Shown in pieces: positions 1 through 12,616 of a stretch of DNA of 64,000 nucleotides. The stretch is from the NCBI GenBank assembly GCA_018287875.1, contig JAGVVL010000001.1:6882001-6946000 (forward strand), in the 5' to 3' direction. Position numbers and translations under genes: made by a program. This DNA comes from Nigrospora sphaerica. Lineage: Eukaryota; Ascomycota; Sordariomycetes; Amphisphaeriales; Apiosporaceae. The notes beneath the pieces are model-generated. The model had not been told where the DNA came from and searched no databases. It worked only from the letters and a program-made list of their open reading frames with translations. Within the stretch, counting starts at the first letter, position 1; every line of letters begins with the position of its first letter.

Positions 1-3000
1 GAGACGCCTTCCAGAACATGTATTGATTGGGAAAACTCCTCCACCGGACCCTGCCGGTTGGTACACGTCGTTGGTGATAGCGCGCGACATTAATGGCCCC
101 ACTAAGAAATCACTCCAATTTGCCGGTGTGGATGTCGTATGAGGCGACCCAGGTCCGGGCTGCCATCCCATCGCTACGGTCTCGAGCACGGCTGGATTGG
201 CAATGGGGACGCCGCCTGAGACACAACCGCCAGTGGTTGCAGCATGCGAAGAATACCCAGCGACAACGGTGGGGGGACGCACGGGGAAACAATAGCAAGA
301 AAAGGAACGAGGGCGAAAGGGCAGCGTTTTAAGACGTGAGACCAAGACGGCATGGACAGCGAGATGAAAACATGCACCCAGAGACAGCGCCCACTCACAG
401 ACGGATCTGCTTCGAATAGCGTCGCTCGCTGGTGGGGAGGCGCCTTGGCTTTCTGACTTGCAGCCCTCGCTTTGAAATTCGGCGAGGGAACAACCTAAGG
501 CCAGACATAAAAGCTATGGTCAGCCTGGCCAGCCTGTCCGTCTGACACAGGGAGCCAGGGGCGGTGTGCTCCGTTGCGCCGCCCACAACGAAATGCGCGT
601 AGGAAGGGGGGAGGAAACATGGGCGATTCAGAACTGCGCTTTCTGGCGTAGGAAGATAAGGAACTGGTGGTTGGCTTAATGCAGCCCATGCGTCATAACG
701 TATGTCATCATCCCCTCTGGCCGCCCGTGCACCAGCTTTCGACTGACTGGCCGTTCTGGCCAGGCCCCGGGACGGGACCCCGGCCTGAGACGCGTTGACC
801 GTCCCGACAACAGAAACACACCGCATGAAAGACGACGGCGACAAAGGCCCTGCAACCGACGGCAACACGTAGGCGACGGCGCCCATCCGCGACGGCATGA
901 GCGCGTATGGTCAGCGCTTGAGCACGCCAGAAATACGAACAGAGCCGCGGCGATCTCGTGCCGGTTCACGTGGATCGGCGATCGCAGCATCGAGGCATCG
1001 ACGGAACACGCAGGAGGGCGCGAACGGTGAATCAGTGTGATCCGGTGGAATTGCCGTGATTTCTGCAACGTGAGCGTCATACTGTGTACAAGGACGGAGT
1101 GACGTAACAAATCGTGGTCCCCCAGCCTGAAAATTCTATAGCGCACGGCTCTTATTGGGTGAGAAGTAGGTGGGAGCGGATCCCGTGCAGGGGAGGGGGG
1201 GGCGGTTGAACGCGCCCCATTCGTCTCGTTTACACCTAGCCAAACGTCCACGTCCCGTCGCCAAAGGGCTGGACTGGCAGAGACTGGCAAGACTTGGCTG
1301 GGCCGGGTGGGTGATGGGCTGGCTTTTCCTCGCAAGCCGTCGGTGTATGTACGGATATGGATATGTAAGCACGCGCAGACAGGCGCGCACGCACACGCAC
1401 GCAAGTCGCAAGCGGCAGGTACGCTGAGCGTAGTTGGATGATTACCAATCTCTTGTAGGGCGGTTGTTTTGAGGGTCGGATATAGTCGATCCAGACCTCT
1501 ACTCTTTTCTGCCCGGCGTTCGACGCAAGCTTGCATAGAGCAGCGAGCGGCAAGCAGTAAACCCAGTCTTCACGATGCCTAACGTATGCATGTACATATA
1601 GACGCATTTATTCCTGGGTTGTACGTCATTGCGGCCCTCGCCAACTCTGCATGCACGCCAGGAGAAAAGCAAAAGCAGCCTCGCTACCAACAGCCGCAGG
1701 CAGAAACGGTGGGGCCAGGGAGGTTTCCATCCAGCGAGCCAATTCAGTATCCAGTCGAGCCCGTCTCTGTCTGCCCGTCTTTGTCGTCCTGGGTTCGCCA
1801 CTGCCAGTCCTGGGTGGTGATACTGTGACCTCTGTCTTATCCGTAATGACAAGGGCACACAGGGCCCAGCTTCTTCTTGTCGTTCCGATGGGGCTCACGC
1901 AGGGGGGGGGGGAGGGGAAGGAGGTGGCAGGGGACGATCTCAAGGAGGCTGTCCTCCGGGCGGCAGCAGGCCGGCACGCCGGCTCTCCCACCGTCCAGAC
2001 AGCTGAAAGCATGCTTGCTGGGGATATGCGACGGTACGGAGCGAGCGGAGTAGTCTTTCTCCCTAGATACTCTCACCTGTCAGCCCCGTCGAGCCGTCTC
2101 AGCGCAAGCGAAGGGCGAGAGACGCGCCGCGGACTGTTTGGTGCTATCAGGCAAGTTTGTTCAGTGGCCCGACCCACCAGCCAGCCCGTTAGCCGGCAGA
2201 CGGACGCTTCGTCTATGGGGCATTCGGACGCAATTCAGACGACATGATCTAGATCAGCTCGACGAGATAGACGGCATATGCGATTGGTACGAGGAGATGC
2301 TCGATAGAACTCGAGTGCGGAGACGGTCGGTCGAACGGTGCTCTGGAGCTTGCGGGGCGAGCAGATAACACAAACTTACACGCTGGGAACAATGACAGGT
2401 ACCTGCCGAGCCTACTTAGCTACTAGTCTCCTTACTACTCAACGGCCATGCGGCCGCCTAACTTCAACGTAGACCCGGGGCGAGTTGGCGTGTGAGCGCA
2501 ACGGGGAATGGGAACTTCGAGGGAAGTGAAGAAGGAAAACAGGAGAAAGCCCCGCCCGCCCTCCAGCGATCTCAGTGGCAGTAGCCACGTAAAGGCTCTC
2601 TCTACTGTGTCCAAAAAGTGTCATCTGGGATGCTTTCGGTGTATTCATCCCCCCAAAAAGGACCCGACGACATCGAGGTCATCGATCCGCTATCACCCTT
2701 GCTCCATTGCAGCAGCAGCAGCATGCATGCATACATGGCCAGTATTGCGCCTTGCCCATGCCTTACATCCATCCACCGTGCATATGAACTAGTTCCAGTG
2801 GTTAATGGATTTGCGACTGTGGTTTGTGTGGTGATGGTGGTGATCGGGGGGGGACCGGGGGGGGGGGGATGGATACGACGGACAACGGGGAAGACGGGCT
2901 GGAAAACGGGCATACAAGAAAAAAAAGAGGAGCGGCCACCCAGTGGCTGGCCTGGAACGGGAAGGCAGGTCCGCCGTTGGACCGTCGGGCAAAAGTCAGT

Positions 3001-3453
3001 ACGCACTGTAAGGTACCTCGGTCGCGTCGTCGGCCGGCCAAGCCCTCCCCAATCAGTGCAGAAGCGCCCTGGTCGCCCTTTGGCTCGAATTTCGGGTACT
3101 TGCCCTCCTCCCGATTATCAACCTTCTCTTCTACCTATGTCCAATTCCACCGGTGCGTCATCGTTTCCTTCTCTCCTCGGGCTCTAAGCAACCACCCCGA
3201 CCATCAAGAAATCCGCCACAACAAGCAAGCAAGCACCGCATTGCAACGGCACCACTACCGCTCGCTGCCAAAAAAGAAGCGCACCGCACCCTACGTAGTC
3301 TAGAGCAGCACAGCGGACGCCTTGCCCCTGCCTGCCAGCCCGTTCTTTGCCTCTCCGAGGTGGTCGCAACGACTACCTCCACATGGGATTGCATCATAAG
3401 CCCTCTCCTCGCCCAAGTCATCAGCTTTCCGTCTATCAACAAACTTCGTCATC
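1..3453. other. Long non-coding region upstream of the bZIP gene
   Basis: I see no gene. Open frames are short, overlap on both strands and lack splice-linked continuations or family motifs. Mononucleotide G runs (around 1901, 2847 and 2864) and CT/CA-rich patches towards 3150-3450 look like promoter and 5'UTR sequence of the bZIP gene that follows. A long upstream region fits a stress regulator with complex control, but that is inference. Confidence 0.5.
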
Positions 3454-5265
3454 ATGGCTGCCACCACAGAGACCAAGACGGACAACCCATTGCCCGGTGA
3501 GTGCCCTCGACATCATCACAGCCGGCCCCGACTCGTCCTTGTGCGCCCCGACCCGTCTCTCTCTCTCTCTCTCTCTACTCCCCTTTCCCACCCCCGTCCC
3601 GTGCCTGCTGTCGCATCCCTCCGTGCCCGTTGCCACTCGGTCTCGTTCCTCTCCTTGCTGCAGTCACGCGCGCCCGCGACGTCGCCGTCGTCCCCTGTGA
3701 TATCATCGCTGATCCCCAGGCCCGCCAGCTACCAACGGTGACAAGAAGCCCAGCGACGCGCCCGCGAAGACTGACGACCCAGCCAATGCCGAACCTGGTC
3801 AGCCCCTGGCACCACCCCCAAAGCCCACGGAGAACGGCGATAGCTACTTTCAAGGCAACCTGAGCCTCGAACCCAACCCCTTCGAGCAGTCCTTCGGCAC
3901 CGGTGGCACCGTCGAAACCCCTGGAGGAACTAAGCTGCCCAGCGTGGCGGCCCTAACTTCACCGTCGTCCCTGCTGCCCGGGGGCACCGGCGGGACACCA
4001 TTTAACTGGGGCGGAGGTTCCCTTAGGACGGGACCCCTCAGCCCAGCAATGCTGTCTGGCCCGACGGGTGACTACTTTGGCGACACCTCTCACACGCTGC
4101 GCGGCGGCTTCACCCCCAACGAGAGTTCGCTTCGCACCGGCCTAACACCGGGCGGCAGCGGCTCCATGTTCCCCGCCCCGAGCCCCAACTCGCAGGCACT
4201 GTATGCCCAGCTGCAGAACGGAGGTGCGACGCCCGGCACGCTGGACTTCCACCGGACTGCCATGAACGCGGCTGCCGCCAAGGCTCGCGAACAGAGCCAG
4301 GTGCCCACCACCTCGGCCCCGGCCCCGGAGGCCATGACGAATGGCTCGGCGGTCAAGTCGGAGCCCAAGGCCTCTTTCGACCCGCACGATAACGACGCTG
4401 CTAATGGGCTTTTCATGCTGGCCCAGGGTGCCCAACAGCGCGGCGAGGCTCAACCTGCCACGCGACAGTTTCCCGTGGGCGGCAACCCGCCGGGGCATGC
4501 GCAAGCGGCGCCCACGGGCCAGGCCAACTCGTCGCCGCCCATGAACGGTAACCGCGCCTCGAGCATGGCTCGCGGCGTGAGCGAAGCCGCCAGCGCTATG
4601 TCTGAAGATATGGAACCGGCCAAGCCCGCGGCGCGCGGTAAGGGGAAGCGGGGCTCCAGTTCGGGTGCAGCCTCGGTCAATGGAAGGCGGAAGGCTGAGG
4701 ACCAGCCTACCAAGCCGCCTGCCAACAAGAAAGCGAGGACGGCGTCCTCGCTCGATGGTGAAGGTGACGGTGAAGACGACCACTCGGATGAAGAAGAGGA
4801 CGAGGACGCCAAGGACGAAAACGGCAAGCCCAAGTCCAAGATGACGGATGAGGAGAAGCGCAAGAACTTCCTCGAACGTAATCGGTATGTTGCCACAGCG
4901 GTCCCACCCCCATGGTTGCAGACCCCCTTTGGTACTGACAGAGTTATAGTGTGGCTGCTCTCAAGTGCCGTCAACGTAAGAAGCAGTGGCTCGCCAACCT
5001 CCAGAACAAAGTGGAAATGTTTAGCAGCGAGAACGATGCCCTCACGGCCCAGATCTCGCAGCTCAGGGAAGAGGTGGTCAACCTCAAGACTCTCCTCCTG
5101 GCGCACAAGGACTGCCCCGTCACGCAGCAGCAGGGCCTCCACGGAGCATTCATGCAACAAGCCATGGAGACGTACAACCCGCAGATGAACCCGTACGGCA
5201 TGGCAGCTCCGATTCCGAACCAGCCAGTCATGGCGGGCCAGGGCGTGCAACGGCGATTCTCGTAG
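3454..5265 (+). CDS. atfA: bZIP transcription factor, Atf1/AtfA type
   Basis: This is a nuclear stress-response activator of the ATF/CREB family, expected to bind CRE-like sites as a dimer downstream of the Hog1/Sty1 kinase. Exons are 3454-3496, 3720-4884 and 4950-5265, giving 507 residues. The start ATG opens a 14-codon exon, and both introns have GT-AG ends that restore frame exactly. The N-terminal two thirds are Ser/Pro/Gly-rich, as in the Aft1 osmotic-stress regions of the family. An acidic stretch (about 355-375) precedes the basic region near 390-420, with ERNR across the second intron followed by VAALKCRQRKKQW. A leucine zipper follows to about 457. The second intron splitting the basic region is typical of this gene in filamentous fungi. 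The 223-nt first intron holds a CT repeat. Confidence is high for the family; the exact paralogue name rests on the bZIP and overall layout. Confidence 0.93.
3556..3576. repeat. (CT)n microsatellite in intron 1 of the bZIP gene
   Basis: An uninterrupted TC/CT run of about 21 nt lies inside the first intron (3497-3719). It may act as a pyrimidine tract, and nothing shows another role. Confidence 0.9.
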
Positions 5266-6598
5266 GACGAGGACGTCGACATCAAGCTGTGGACATACAG
5301 GCCTGAAAAGACGGACGGCTGATTTGAGCATTGGCCGTTCAAGTCAAATTAATCACCATGGCGGCGAAATGGCTTATTTCCCGCCTGTAACAACATTCTT
5401 GAGCCACGAGAATGACGGGACCGGCGTCCGGTTTGCTTTTTTGCTGGGCTGTGTAGCAACATTTGACAGCCAGCAGGGGCCGGGCATACATCAAAACGGT
5501 GTTTAGGGGTTACGGTTGTTTTGATTGTGTTTTCGAACAGGCGTTGACGGAATAGTGAGCGGCGGGACGCTGAACGAGGAGTCGGTTCATGTCATACGCG
5601 AAGCCTTCTATAGTTACCGACTATGGCCCGTGGTATCGAGTTAGGTGGAGGTTTATACGGCAACCGAATACAAATAAGAGACATTTAAGTTTTTGACTCG
5701 AGCTGTTTTCTCTACTTGTGCCACTGAAAGGGTGGGGTGGGTTGTGAGCCTGTAGCAAGTCAGTGAGGGGGCCCCAAGTAGTTGGGAGAAGAAAGTCGAG
5801 TTGACGAGTATCGTGAGCATCGTGAGCACCGAAGAGATGAACGCATGCAATGATGGCATGCATGCGGGCGATGTGATGGGTGGTTAGTACAAATTCTTCC
5901 GTGGGTAAAGTAAGTTGTGCAGGAAATAATAAGCGCCTTGGATGGGATGGGAGGATGGATGCAATGGATGTCTGCCAGCCAGCCTTCTAGGGCGGATGGA
6001 TCAGTCGTCTTGGAAGACACGTCCGTGCACTTGCCCGTTGGTCGTAGTGTCTGGGTGCCCTCTTTCTTTCTCCCGCGAGAGGAGAGGGGATCCGGCCGAA
6101 TTCCATATTTTGGGACACGTGCCCGCCCGTCGTGGGTGCTTGGCCGCCGACCCGCTTCTCATCTCCACCCAGCCGGCACCCCCAACTGTAAACAAGGGAG
6201 AGCGGCTGCCGCCAATTCGCGTCACCACATCCCCGTCCCACCACGCGCAAACACGACGAAAGCAACCGCAAGTGCGAGAAAAACAGGAAGACGGCGGCCG
6301 CCAGCCCCAGCACCCATCCATCGGCCATTATCGCTATCATCGCCCGTCCGGCTTTTTCGACGCCGTCGCCAATTGACAACGCGCTCGCGCCCAGGGCACG
6401 CGCCGTCTTGCTTCGGCGGGAGCCTTTCATCCCCATCGAGGGAGGGATCGCGACCCGCGGAGCAGCGTTGCAGCGTCGCATCACCGCCCCGACAATAGAA
6501 GCCGACCGAACTCGCGCCGTCATGCCCTGTCCTCCTAATCCTGTTCCACACCGATGACGACCCTCGTACAGTCACGGCAACTGCTACAAGTACTTAGC
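5266..6598. other. Intergenic region between bZIP and Dsn1 genes
   Basis: No gene seen. It should hold the 3'UTR of the bZIP gene and the promoter and 5'UTR of the Dsn1 gene. The last 400 bases are CT/CA-rich as in fungal leaders. Confidence 0.5.
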
Positions 6599-8259
6599 AT
6601 GAGCAATCAGCCCAAGCGACGCCGGAGCGAGCGCATTGCCGGTGCGTTGTCGCTCATCCTCACCCCCGTCGCCCGCGCACTTTTCCATGTCCCCCGCGCC
6701 CGCCATCAGGCCGGCCGTCCGTACTGACTTGTTCTCTCAAGCCTACGATGAACAAGACGGCGACTTCCTCTTCACGCGGGGCTCCAAAAAGGTGAAGACT
6801 GTTCACCCAGAACCCGTACCTGACGATGAAGTCGCGGTCGTTCCCGCTCCGGCACCTAAGAAGGCCGGCCGGCCTAAAAAGAACAAGGTTGTTCCCGCTC
6901 ATACCGAGGAGCCCGACCCCTTGGTGCCCCGGAGGACGTCAAAACGAAAGTCCAGCCAGCTAGCGGTGCATCAGGATGAGCCCGCCCCGGCGCCTGCGAC
7001 ACGACGGACGTCGCGCCGTCGAAAGCTTTCCTCGTCTCCCGAAAGACCCAAGGAAAATGAGAAGCCCGTGGAGGACAAGAAGCCTCCGGCAGCCGAGAAA
7101 CCCAAGCCAGCAACTAACGGGGTCCCTAAGAAGGGCAAGCCGCGCCAGAAAGCCGCCGCTCTGCCCCCCTCGCCACAGCGGCGGCGGCCGCCGCCATCGC
7201 CGCCGCCGCCGGCCGCTCAAGCCACGCCCGGACGAGCGACACCCGCTGGCGCCCACGGAGAAGCACCAGAAGCCGTCAATGCTTTAGACTCCAAGAAAAT
7301 TGCGCTGCCTTTCAGTGACACGCCCATCATCAACCGCAACAAAGAAATGCGGCGAAGAACGGGCGGGCGGCGCAGCAGTCTGGGCATGCGCGGGCGGAGG
7401 GCAAGCTCCTTGATCGACGGCGGACACAGCGCCATACCGCATCGCGAGGTCGACACCAGCGAGTTTTACAAGCATATCGAAGCAGAGGGCCTGCCAGAGC
7501 CGCGCCGCATGAAACAGCTGTTGACCTGGTGCGGGGAACGGGCCTTGAGTGCGAAGCCGCCTTTGGGCAGCGAGAATACTAACAGTATTCTGGGAGCCCG
7601 GGCGATCCAAGACCAGCTGCTCAAAAACTTTGGGTCCAAATCCGAATTCTCGGACTGGTTTACCCGCGAAGATGTTCCTCGACCGCCGGCCATAGTGAAG
7701 CCCAACCCCCGGAACACGGAGCACGAGGAGAAGATCAGCGAGTTGGAGGCGAGGATAAAGCGGTTTGTACCCCTGGTGATTGGACCCGTGAACCATGCCC
7801 GTCTAAATCGTGACCAGGTTAAAACTCGAGAAGAAGACCTGGCAGTCGTTGAAACAAGCACCCCAGGAGCTACCGCCACTCATGCTACCGGTTGACTCGT
7901 TGGGAGCCCAGATGCCGGACCCGTCTCTCCTCGACGAAGACGAGGCCCAGATACTGGCGTCGCTCACGGATACGGCGGCAAGCTCGGCCCAGCTGAGAAG
8001 CGAGACGCTAACACGAATACAAGAGCTTCAGGAGTCACTAGAGTTCAAGGTTGACCACCTGGCAGACAGCATACACAAGGTGGAACAGCGCGTTCAAACG
8101 GCGGGCCGAGAAGCGGATCGTGTCCTAGCCCTAAGCGCCGCGCGGCTAAAGGAACGCGAGGAAAAGGAGAAGGCGGCGGCAGGCACCAAAGACATGCCGG
8201 TGATGGAGGTGCTGCGGAGTCTGGGCAGAATACTGCCCGAAGGTGACGGGGGAATCTGA
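6599..8259 (+). CDS. dsn1: Kinetochore protein Dsn1/Mis13 (Mis12 complex subunit)
   Basis: Dsn1/Mis13 is a subunit of the Mis12/MIND complex that links centromeric chromatin to the Ndc80 complex. Exons are 6599-6641, 6742-7762 and 7818-8259, giving 501 residues. The start ATG gives MSNQPKRRRSERIA, and the first intron joins it in frame to AYDEQDGDF. The second intron is only 55 nt and has a CTAAAT branch site. The N-terminal half is basic and proline-rich, with an AT-hook-like GRPKK near residue 55. The conserved Mis13 domain starts near 217 with an Arg/Ser-rich patch (RRSSLGMRGRRASS), which in the family is the Aurora B-regulated segment, followed by EFYKHIEAEGLPEPRRMKQLL. The C-terminus is predicted coiled coil. 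The Arg/Ser patch suggests Ipl1/Aurora phosphorylation, which is inference from the family. Confidence 0.9.
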
Positions 8260-9188
8260 TGGGGCTGGGAAGCACATGTTCTCCCCTTCGCTCGGCTCTG
8301 CATCCATGTCGGTTTGTTGCGAGGCGTACGCACATTGGGAAGATACCACTATTTGAACTTGACGGACCACGGCGGAGAGGGGATTATCTCTTTCCTCGGG
8401 CTACAGACGAGGTTACGACCGAATGACAATGGATTTGACAGCTGCTGCCACCCCGACCCCGGCTTTTCCAGCCAGGGGGCATGCCTTAGAGGGTGAGAGG
8501 AACGAAGCGTTGGGGTTGTTTCTCTCCGTCCTCCACCATGTCGGTCCGGAAGATTGCCCTTACTGACGCGGATCCCTTGATGCCCTTTCCACTCCCCGGT
8601 AGCCCCGTAGGCTCGAGCACGGCCGTAGTTACCCCCCCACATGCGGCAAATTTGTTTCACGCGAGGCGGAGTTTGCCGCAGTGCCCGCAACCCTCAGTCC
8701 TGCATCGTCTGGTCAGGATGGGACGAAAGACGGAGACGAGACGGCCTCCACGGGGCGTGGGCACCGATTGGGGCCCGTGGTGGCCTGTCAGCACCGCGAG
8801 CCGGTCGACTTGGGTGTTGCTGATCTACTTGGGTCCGAGTGCGCTGCGAGGCCGCGTGGTCTTACTAGTTGCCCTGCATGGATGGAGGGGGTTCTCTCCT
8901 GCGTGCGTCGTGCCTTTGCTTCGTCCGCAGACCACTCTTTCATGGATGCTCCGGCTTCGCGTGTTAAAAGCCTGCCTACCTACATTTTGGTACAGAAATT
9001 CGGAGACCAGAGCCAAAAAGCCCGCTGGAGCCGTCTGTCGCCCCTTCCCTCATATAATTCTTCCCATCGCACTCCCCCTTCCCCTTTGAGTTTTTGTGCA
9101 CCCTAGGACCGTGTTTCATCCCTCACCTCCCCCCTTCGTTCCCTTGCTTAGTTTCCTCCTCCCGGCGAAAGACGGACAGGCCAGAAAA
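8260..9188. other. Intergenic region Dsn1 to SDR
   Basis: No gene seen. A CT/CCC-rich stretch at about 9040-9175 directly before the dehydrogenase ATG looks like its promoter and 5'UTR. Confidence 0.5.
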
Positions 9189-10454
9189 ATGTCGAAGATG
9201 CAGGGCCCTGTTTACCTCGTGACGGGCGCCAACCGGCCCAACGGGCTCGGCTTTGAGTTCGTGCGCGTGCTGCTGCAGCGGCCGCATCACACGGTGGTGG
9301 CGACGGTGCGGGGGCCGGCGACGGACGTCACGGCGCTCGTCGGGCTGCCGGCGGCCCAGGGATCACGGTTGGTCTTGTGAGCAAACCCCAGGCGCTTCTT
9401 ATTCCATGACTTTTTTTTTTTCTTTCTTTTCTTTTTAGCATCCCACCGCCCCCCCCCCCGGGTCGTCGTCCCGTTGTATTCCATTTCCACTTTCACCTCG
9501 TTTGAAAAGGAGGAAAAAGTAGTGGCTGACCCAGGAGGCGTGATGGTTGGGGGGGAGTACAGAACGCACGTGGAGGCAGTCCGGGCCGAGGCGGAGGCAG
9601 CGGCGGCGCTGGCGGCGGCGGCGGCGGAGCACGGCTTGGACCGGCTCGACGTCGTCATCGCCAACGCCGGCGTCGACGACCATTGGGGCCCCGCCGCCGA
9701 GGCCCCCGCCGCCGCCCTGCACCACCACGTCGCCGTCAACGTCGCCGCGCCAATCGCCCTCTTCCAGGCCGCCTGGCCGCTGCTGCGCCGCAGTTCCCGC
9801 CCCGTCTTCGTCCCCATCTCGAGCCGCATCGCCTCCCTCTCCGAGGTCGCCGCCGTCGCCGACCTGCTCAACGGCCTGCCCATGAACGCCGTACAGCCCC
9901 CGCCCCATCGTACCCATTTCTTTTCGTCTTTGTTTTTACGCCTGGCCCGGTCCCGCCCGCTCACGGTCCCCTTATCCCCGGCTAACATGCCATTTGTGGT
10001 GGCGTAGGTCTACGGTGCCAGCAAGGCCATGCTGAACTACATGACGGTCCGCCTGCACCTAGAGAACGAGAACTTGATCGCGTTTCCCATCAGCCCTGGG
10101 TGAGCCCTGCCCCCACTTTTTACTGGTGCCCTTCGGTTGCCGGTTTCCCCTTTCTGCTTTTCCTTTTTTGCTGAGTCGGGGTTCTTGCCGGTGCAGCTTC
10201 GTTCAGACCGACATGGGCAACCAGAGCGCCGTGCGGCAAGGGCTCGAAAAGGCCTTCCTGACGCCCCAAGCCAGCGTCGAGGGGATGATGAAAGTGGTGA
10301 ATAATCCTCCCCCTCCCTCTTGAGGAGAATCCGTCCCGGCCCCGGGAGTGGGACGTACAAAGACTGACGAGCTCGCCACCAGATTGACGGTGCCACGCGG
10401 GAGAAAACCTCGGGCCGTTTCTGGACCTGGGACGGGACCGAGTTTGCTTGGTAG
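9189..10454 (+). CDS. Short-chain dehydrogenase/reductase
   Basis: This is an NAD(P)(H)-dependent oxidoreductase of the classical SDR fold, resembling fungal C-factor/norsolorinic-acid-ketoreductase-like enzymes; the substrate cannot be inferred. Proposed exons are 9189-9376, 9563-9890, 10008-10099, 10197-10296 and 10383-10454, giving 259 residues, normal for the family. Visible motifs are a variant glycine-rich loop TGANRPNGLG at the N-terminus, VIANAGV in the middle, and the catalytic YGASK at about 174-178, followed by PG-F-V-Q-T-DMG. The last three introns splice cleanly. The first acceptor is uncertain: the frame is open from an earlier AG at 9437-9438 all the way through, and my choice leaves a short gap where the acidic cofactor motif after the second beta strand is expected. 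The middle is alanine-rich with strong GC bias. Confidence 0.85.
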
Positions 10455-11379
10455 TATACCAGCAGGCTCATGCTTGAAGGGCAGTCAAACTATGCAAGAG
10501 AACTATTTCCATGTAGCTATGGCCATGGAGTTGCTCATGCACATGCCGCCTAACCGGATTGCGCTTTGTGTATAATCATTTCCCCGTCGTCCACTTGCCG
10601 CGCGAACCATGGGTATCGAAGTCACCCAAACTGACGACTGAAGATCTTGGGCATTGCCTTCTGTCGGTATGTTCGGAAATCCAGGTATAGTGAGCGGGCC
10701 GTTACTTTATTGGTAGCTCTCCATGTCCTCATTGCAGCTTCCTAGCCCGGATGCGATAGCGGACGTGCTGTGATGTACAACTTGGCCCACAGCCAACACC
10801 ATGGATGTTAATGTTTGGAGGGCGAGCTGGAAGTTCAGCACGTTCTGCTGAAGGTAAATGGGCCGCTTGCGTGGGCCCTATCTGCTCTGCACTGGTGACG
10901 CTATTGGGTTGGAAACCGCGGAAGCCGCACTTCATCGAGGGTAGTTGTTCTGTCGTCTAAACGTCCGGAATAGCGTGCATAAGTGGAGCCATGCTGGTAA
11001 CGAAATACATGTGCCCAGGCACGGCTTGCTTACAAGGACCCCTAAGTAGGCAAGTGGATGGGGTGGAATAGGACTGGTATCGGATCCCATTGGATCCCTT
11101 ATTCTAATACAGACGCAAGGTTTCATACGGCGCAAGCGCCGCTTTCTATCATGGGTGTGGAAAATCACAGGCGTGATTGGCGCGGGAATCATCGCCCTGA
11201 CAGCTCAAGAAATCATGGACGTGAGGCCGGCAGGAAGACGTGTCGCCCCATGTAAAAGTGCCGATATAAGGACGTCCAACGTCCAAGCCGGATGCCGTCG
11301 GTAATGGGTGGTGCCCCGTCACAACTCGAAAACCGTCGTTACCCACCGGCTCGAGTCGCAACCAGCAGGGTACACCAAC
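10455..11379. other. Intergenic region after the SDR gene
   Basis: No convincing gene, RNA or repeat seen. Frames here are short and carry no recognisable motif. Confidence 0.45.
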
Positions 11380-11655
11380 ATGACCGGAGGCAGCAAACCT
11401 TCGACCAGGTCGGTCACAGCCCGAAGCCGGCTGGAAACGTCGCGGGAGCTGACAGGCATCAGAAAGCGACCGAGCCAGCGCCGGGATGAAGCTTCTCCCA
11501 TGCTCGTGGACTACATCCGGGGCGGCCCGGCCACGGCAACAGAGGAGTTGGCCGCGGGCCACAAGGCGAAGAAGGGCGGGAAGACGGACCGAGAAGGCCA
11601 CATGAAGAAGAAGCTCGAGGAATGGGACCAGCAGTGGCGAGAAGCGTCGTCTTAG
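11380..11655 (+). CDS. Small hypothetical basic protein
   Basis: A single-exon ORF of 91 codons from an ATG at 11380; an in-frame stop lies upstream at about 11302, so it is either complete or the last exon of a spliced gene. The N-terminal half is Ser/Arg/Thr-rich. The middle has MLVDYIRGGP, which resembles the short (L/F)(I/V)D(F/Y)IR-GP segment found in many otherwise disordered fungal proteins. The C-terminus is a charged helix (KKKLEEWDQQWREASS). I do not recognise a function. It ends 190 bases before the convergent stop of the Sdh5 gene. Its coding status rests only on composition and that motif. Confidence 0.42.
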   Translation: MTGGSKPSTRSVTARSRLETSRELTGIRKRPSQRRDEASPMLVDYIRGGPATATEELAAGHKAKKGGKTDREGHMKKKLEEWDQQWREASS

Positions 11656-11846
11656 TTTCGGCTGTGCCATCGCCGGGAAACACATATTCTTGCTGCTATA
11701 CTGTACAGTCAAGGCCCAAGCCGCCCCCCGGGGGGAACGCGGGCCACCAGGTCTAATAACGTACAATGCCACGCCACAAAACTCCATCATCACGGGGGCG
11801 TAAAAGCAAGTGGTCCCGTGCTCCTCCTCGTCCTCTTCCTTTCGCT

Positions 11847-12616
11847 TCAGCCGCGCAGCTTGGGCATGAAGCCCATGCCGTTGCCCTCGGCGCCGCCCTT
11901 GCTGCGGCGCTTGACGTGGTCGCGCAGCTTGGCGAGGATCTCGCTGTCCCTCCAGCGCGCCGGCACGGGCCGGTAGGCGGGCTTGAAAGTGCCGACGGTC
12001 TGGGCCCACTCGCCCTCGCCGGGCTGGCGGTAGGGCTCGTCGGCGACGGCCTCGCTCGCGGCGGCCGCGTTGGCGCCCGCGGCCCCGCCCGCGGGCGTCG
12101 GCGCCTCCTGCGTCGCCCAGTAGTAGATGTCCCAGTCGTTCTCGTCGAGGAAGAGGTCGTACTGCGTCATCTGCTCCTTGCTCATGCCCGGAAGGTAGGC
12201 GTCGGCGAAGGTCGACAGCAGGAGGTCCGACTCGAGCGTCCCGCGCTTGCGGCTCTGGTCTGCGTTGGGAGGACGGATCAGCGGGGGCCGGCGGTTACGC
12301 TTTCTCTCTCCCCCCAACCCTCTCTCTCTCGCATCGCCGCCTCTGGTAGGGTGGGGACGGCGGGGGCAAAACACTTACACACGAGGCGCGCGCGCATCGT
12401 CTTCTCGTCCTCGCCCACCCGCCGCATCGGCTCGATGCGGAACTTGGCGCCCTCCAGCTCGCCGACGCCAATGTCGGGCTGCGCGGGCGGGTCGCGCGGG
12501 GGCGCGTTGCCGACGTTGGCGCGGAGAGCCGCCGCAGTGGACAGGGGACGGCCGAGCAGGCGGCGCGAGAAGGCGCCGGCGCCAGCGGGTCGCAGCACTT
12601 TCTGTAGCGATGCCAT
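11847..12616 (-). CDS. sdh5: Succinate dehydrogenase assembly factor 2, mitochondrial
   Basis: SDHAF2/Sdh5 is a matrix chaperone needed for covalent attachment of FAD to the Sdh1 flavoprotein of respiratory complex II. The transcript is complement of 12379-12616 then 11847-12259, giving 216 residues; the intron starts GTAAGT and restores the frame at [17 protein letters not shown]. The first 30 residues are Arg/Ser/Ala-rich without acids, as in a mitochondrial presequence ([20 protein letters not shown]). The family signature is complete: [15 protein letters not shown], then [13 protein letters not shown]-terminal extension rich in Ala and Pro, ending in a basic [11 protein letters not shown] segment, is typical of filamentous fungal members. 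The gene is convergent with the small ORF at 11380. Confidence 0.95.

Noticed and set aside
4450..5331. 293-codon antisense frame over the bZIP gene
   Set aside because: Mirror frame of the GC-rich coding strand; the bZIP reading is supported by introns and motif.
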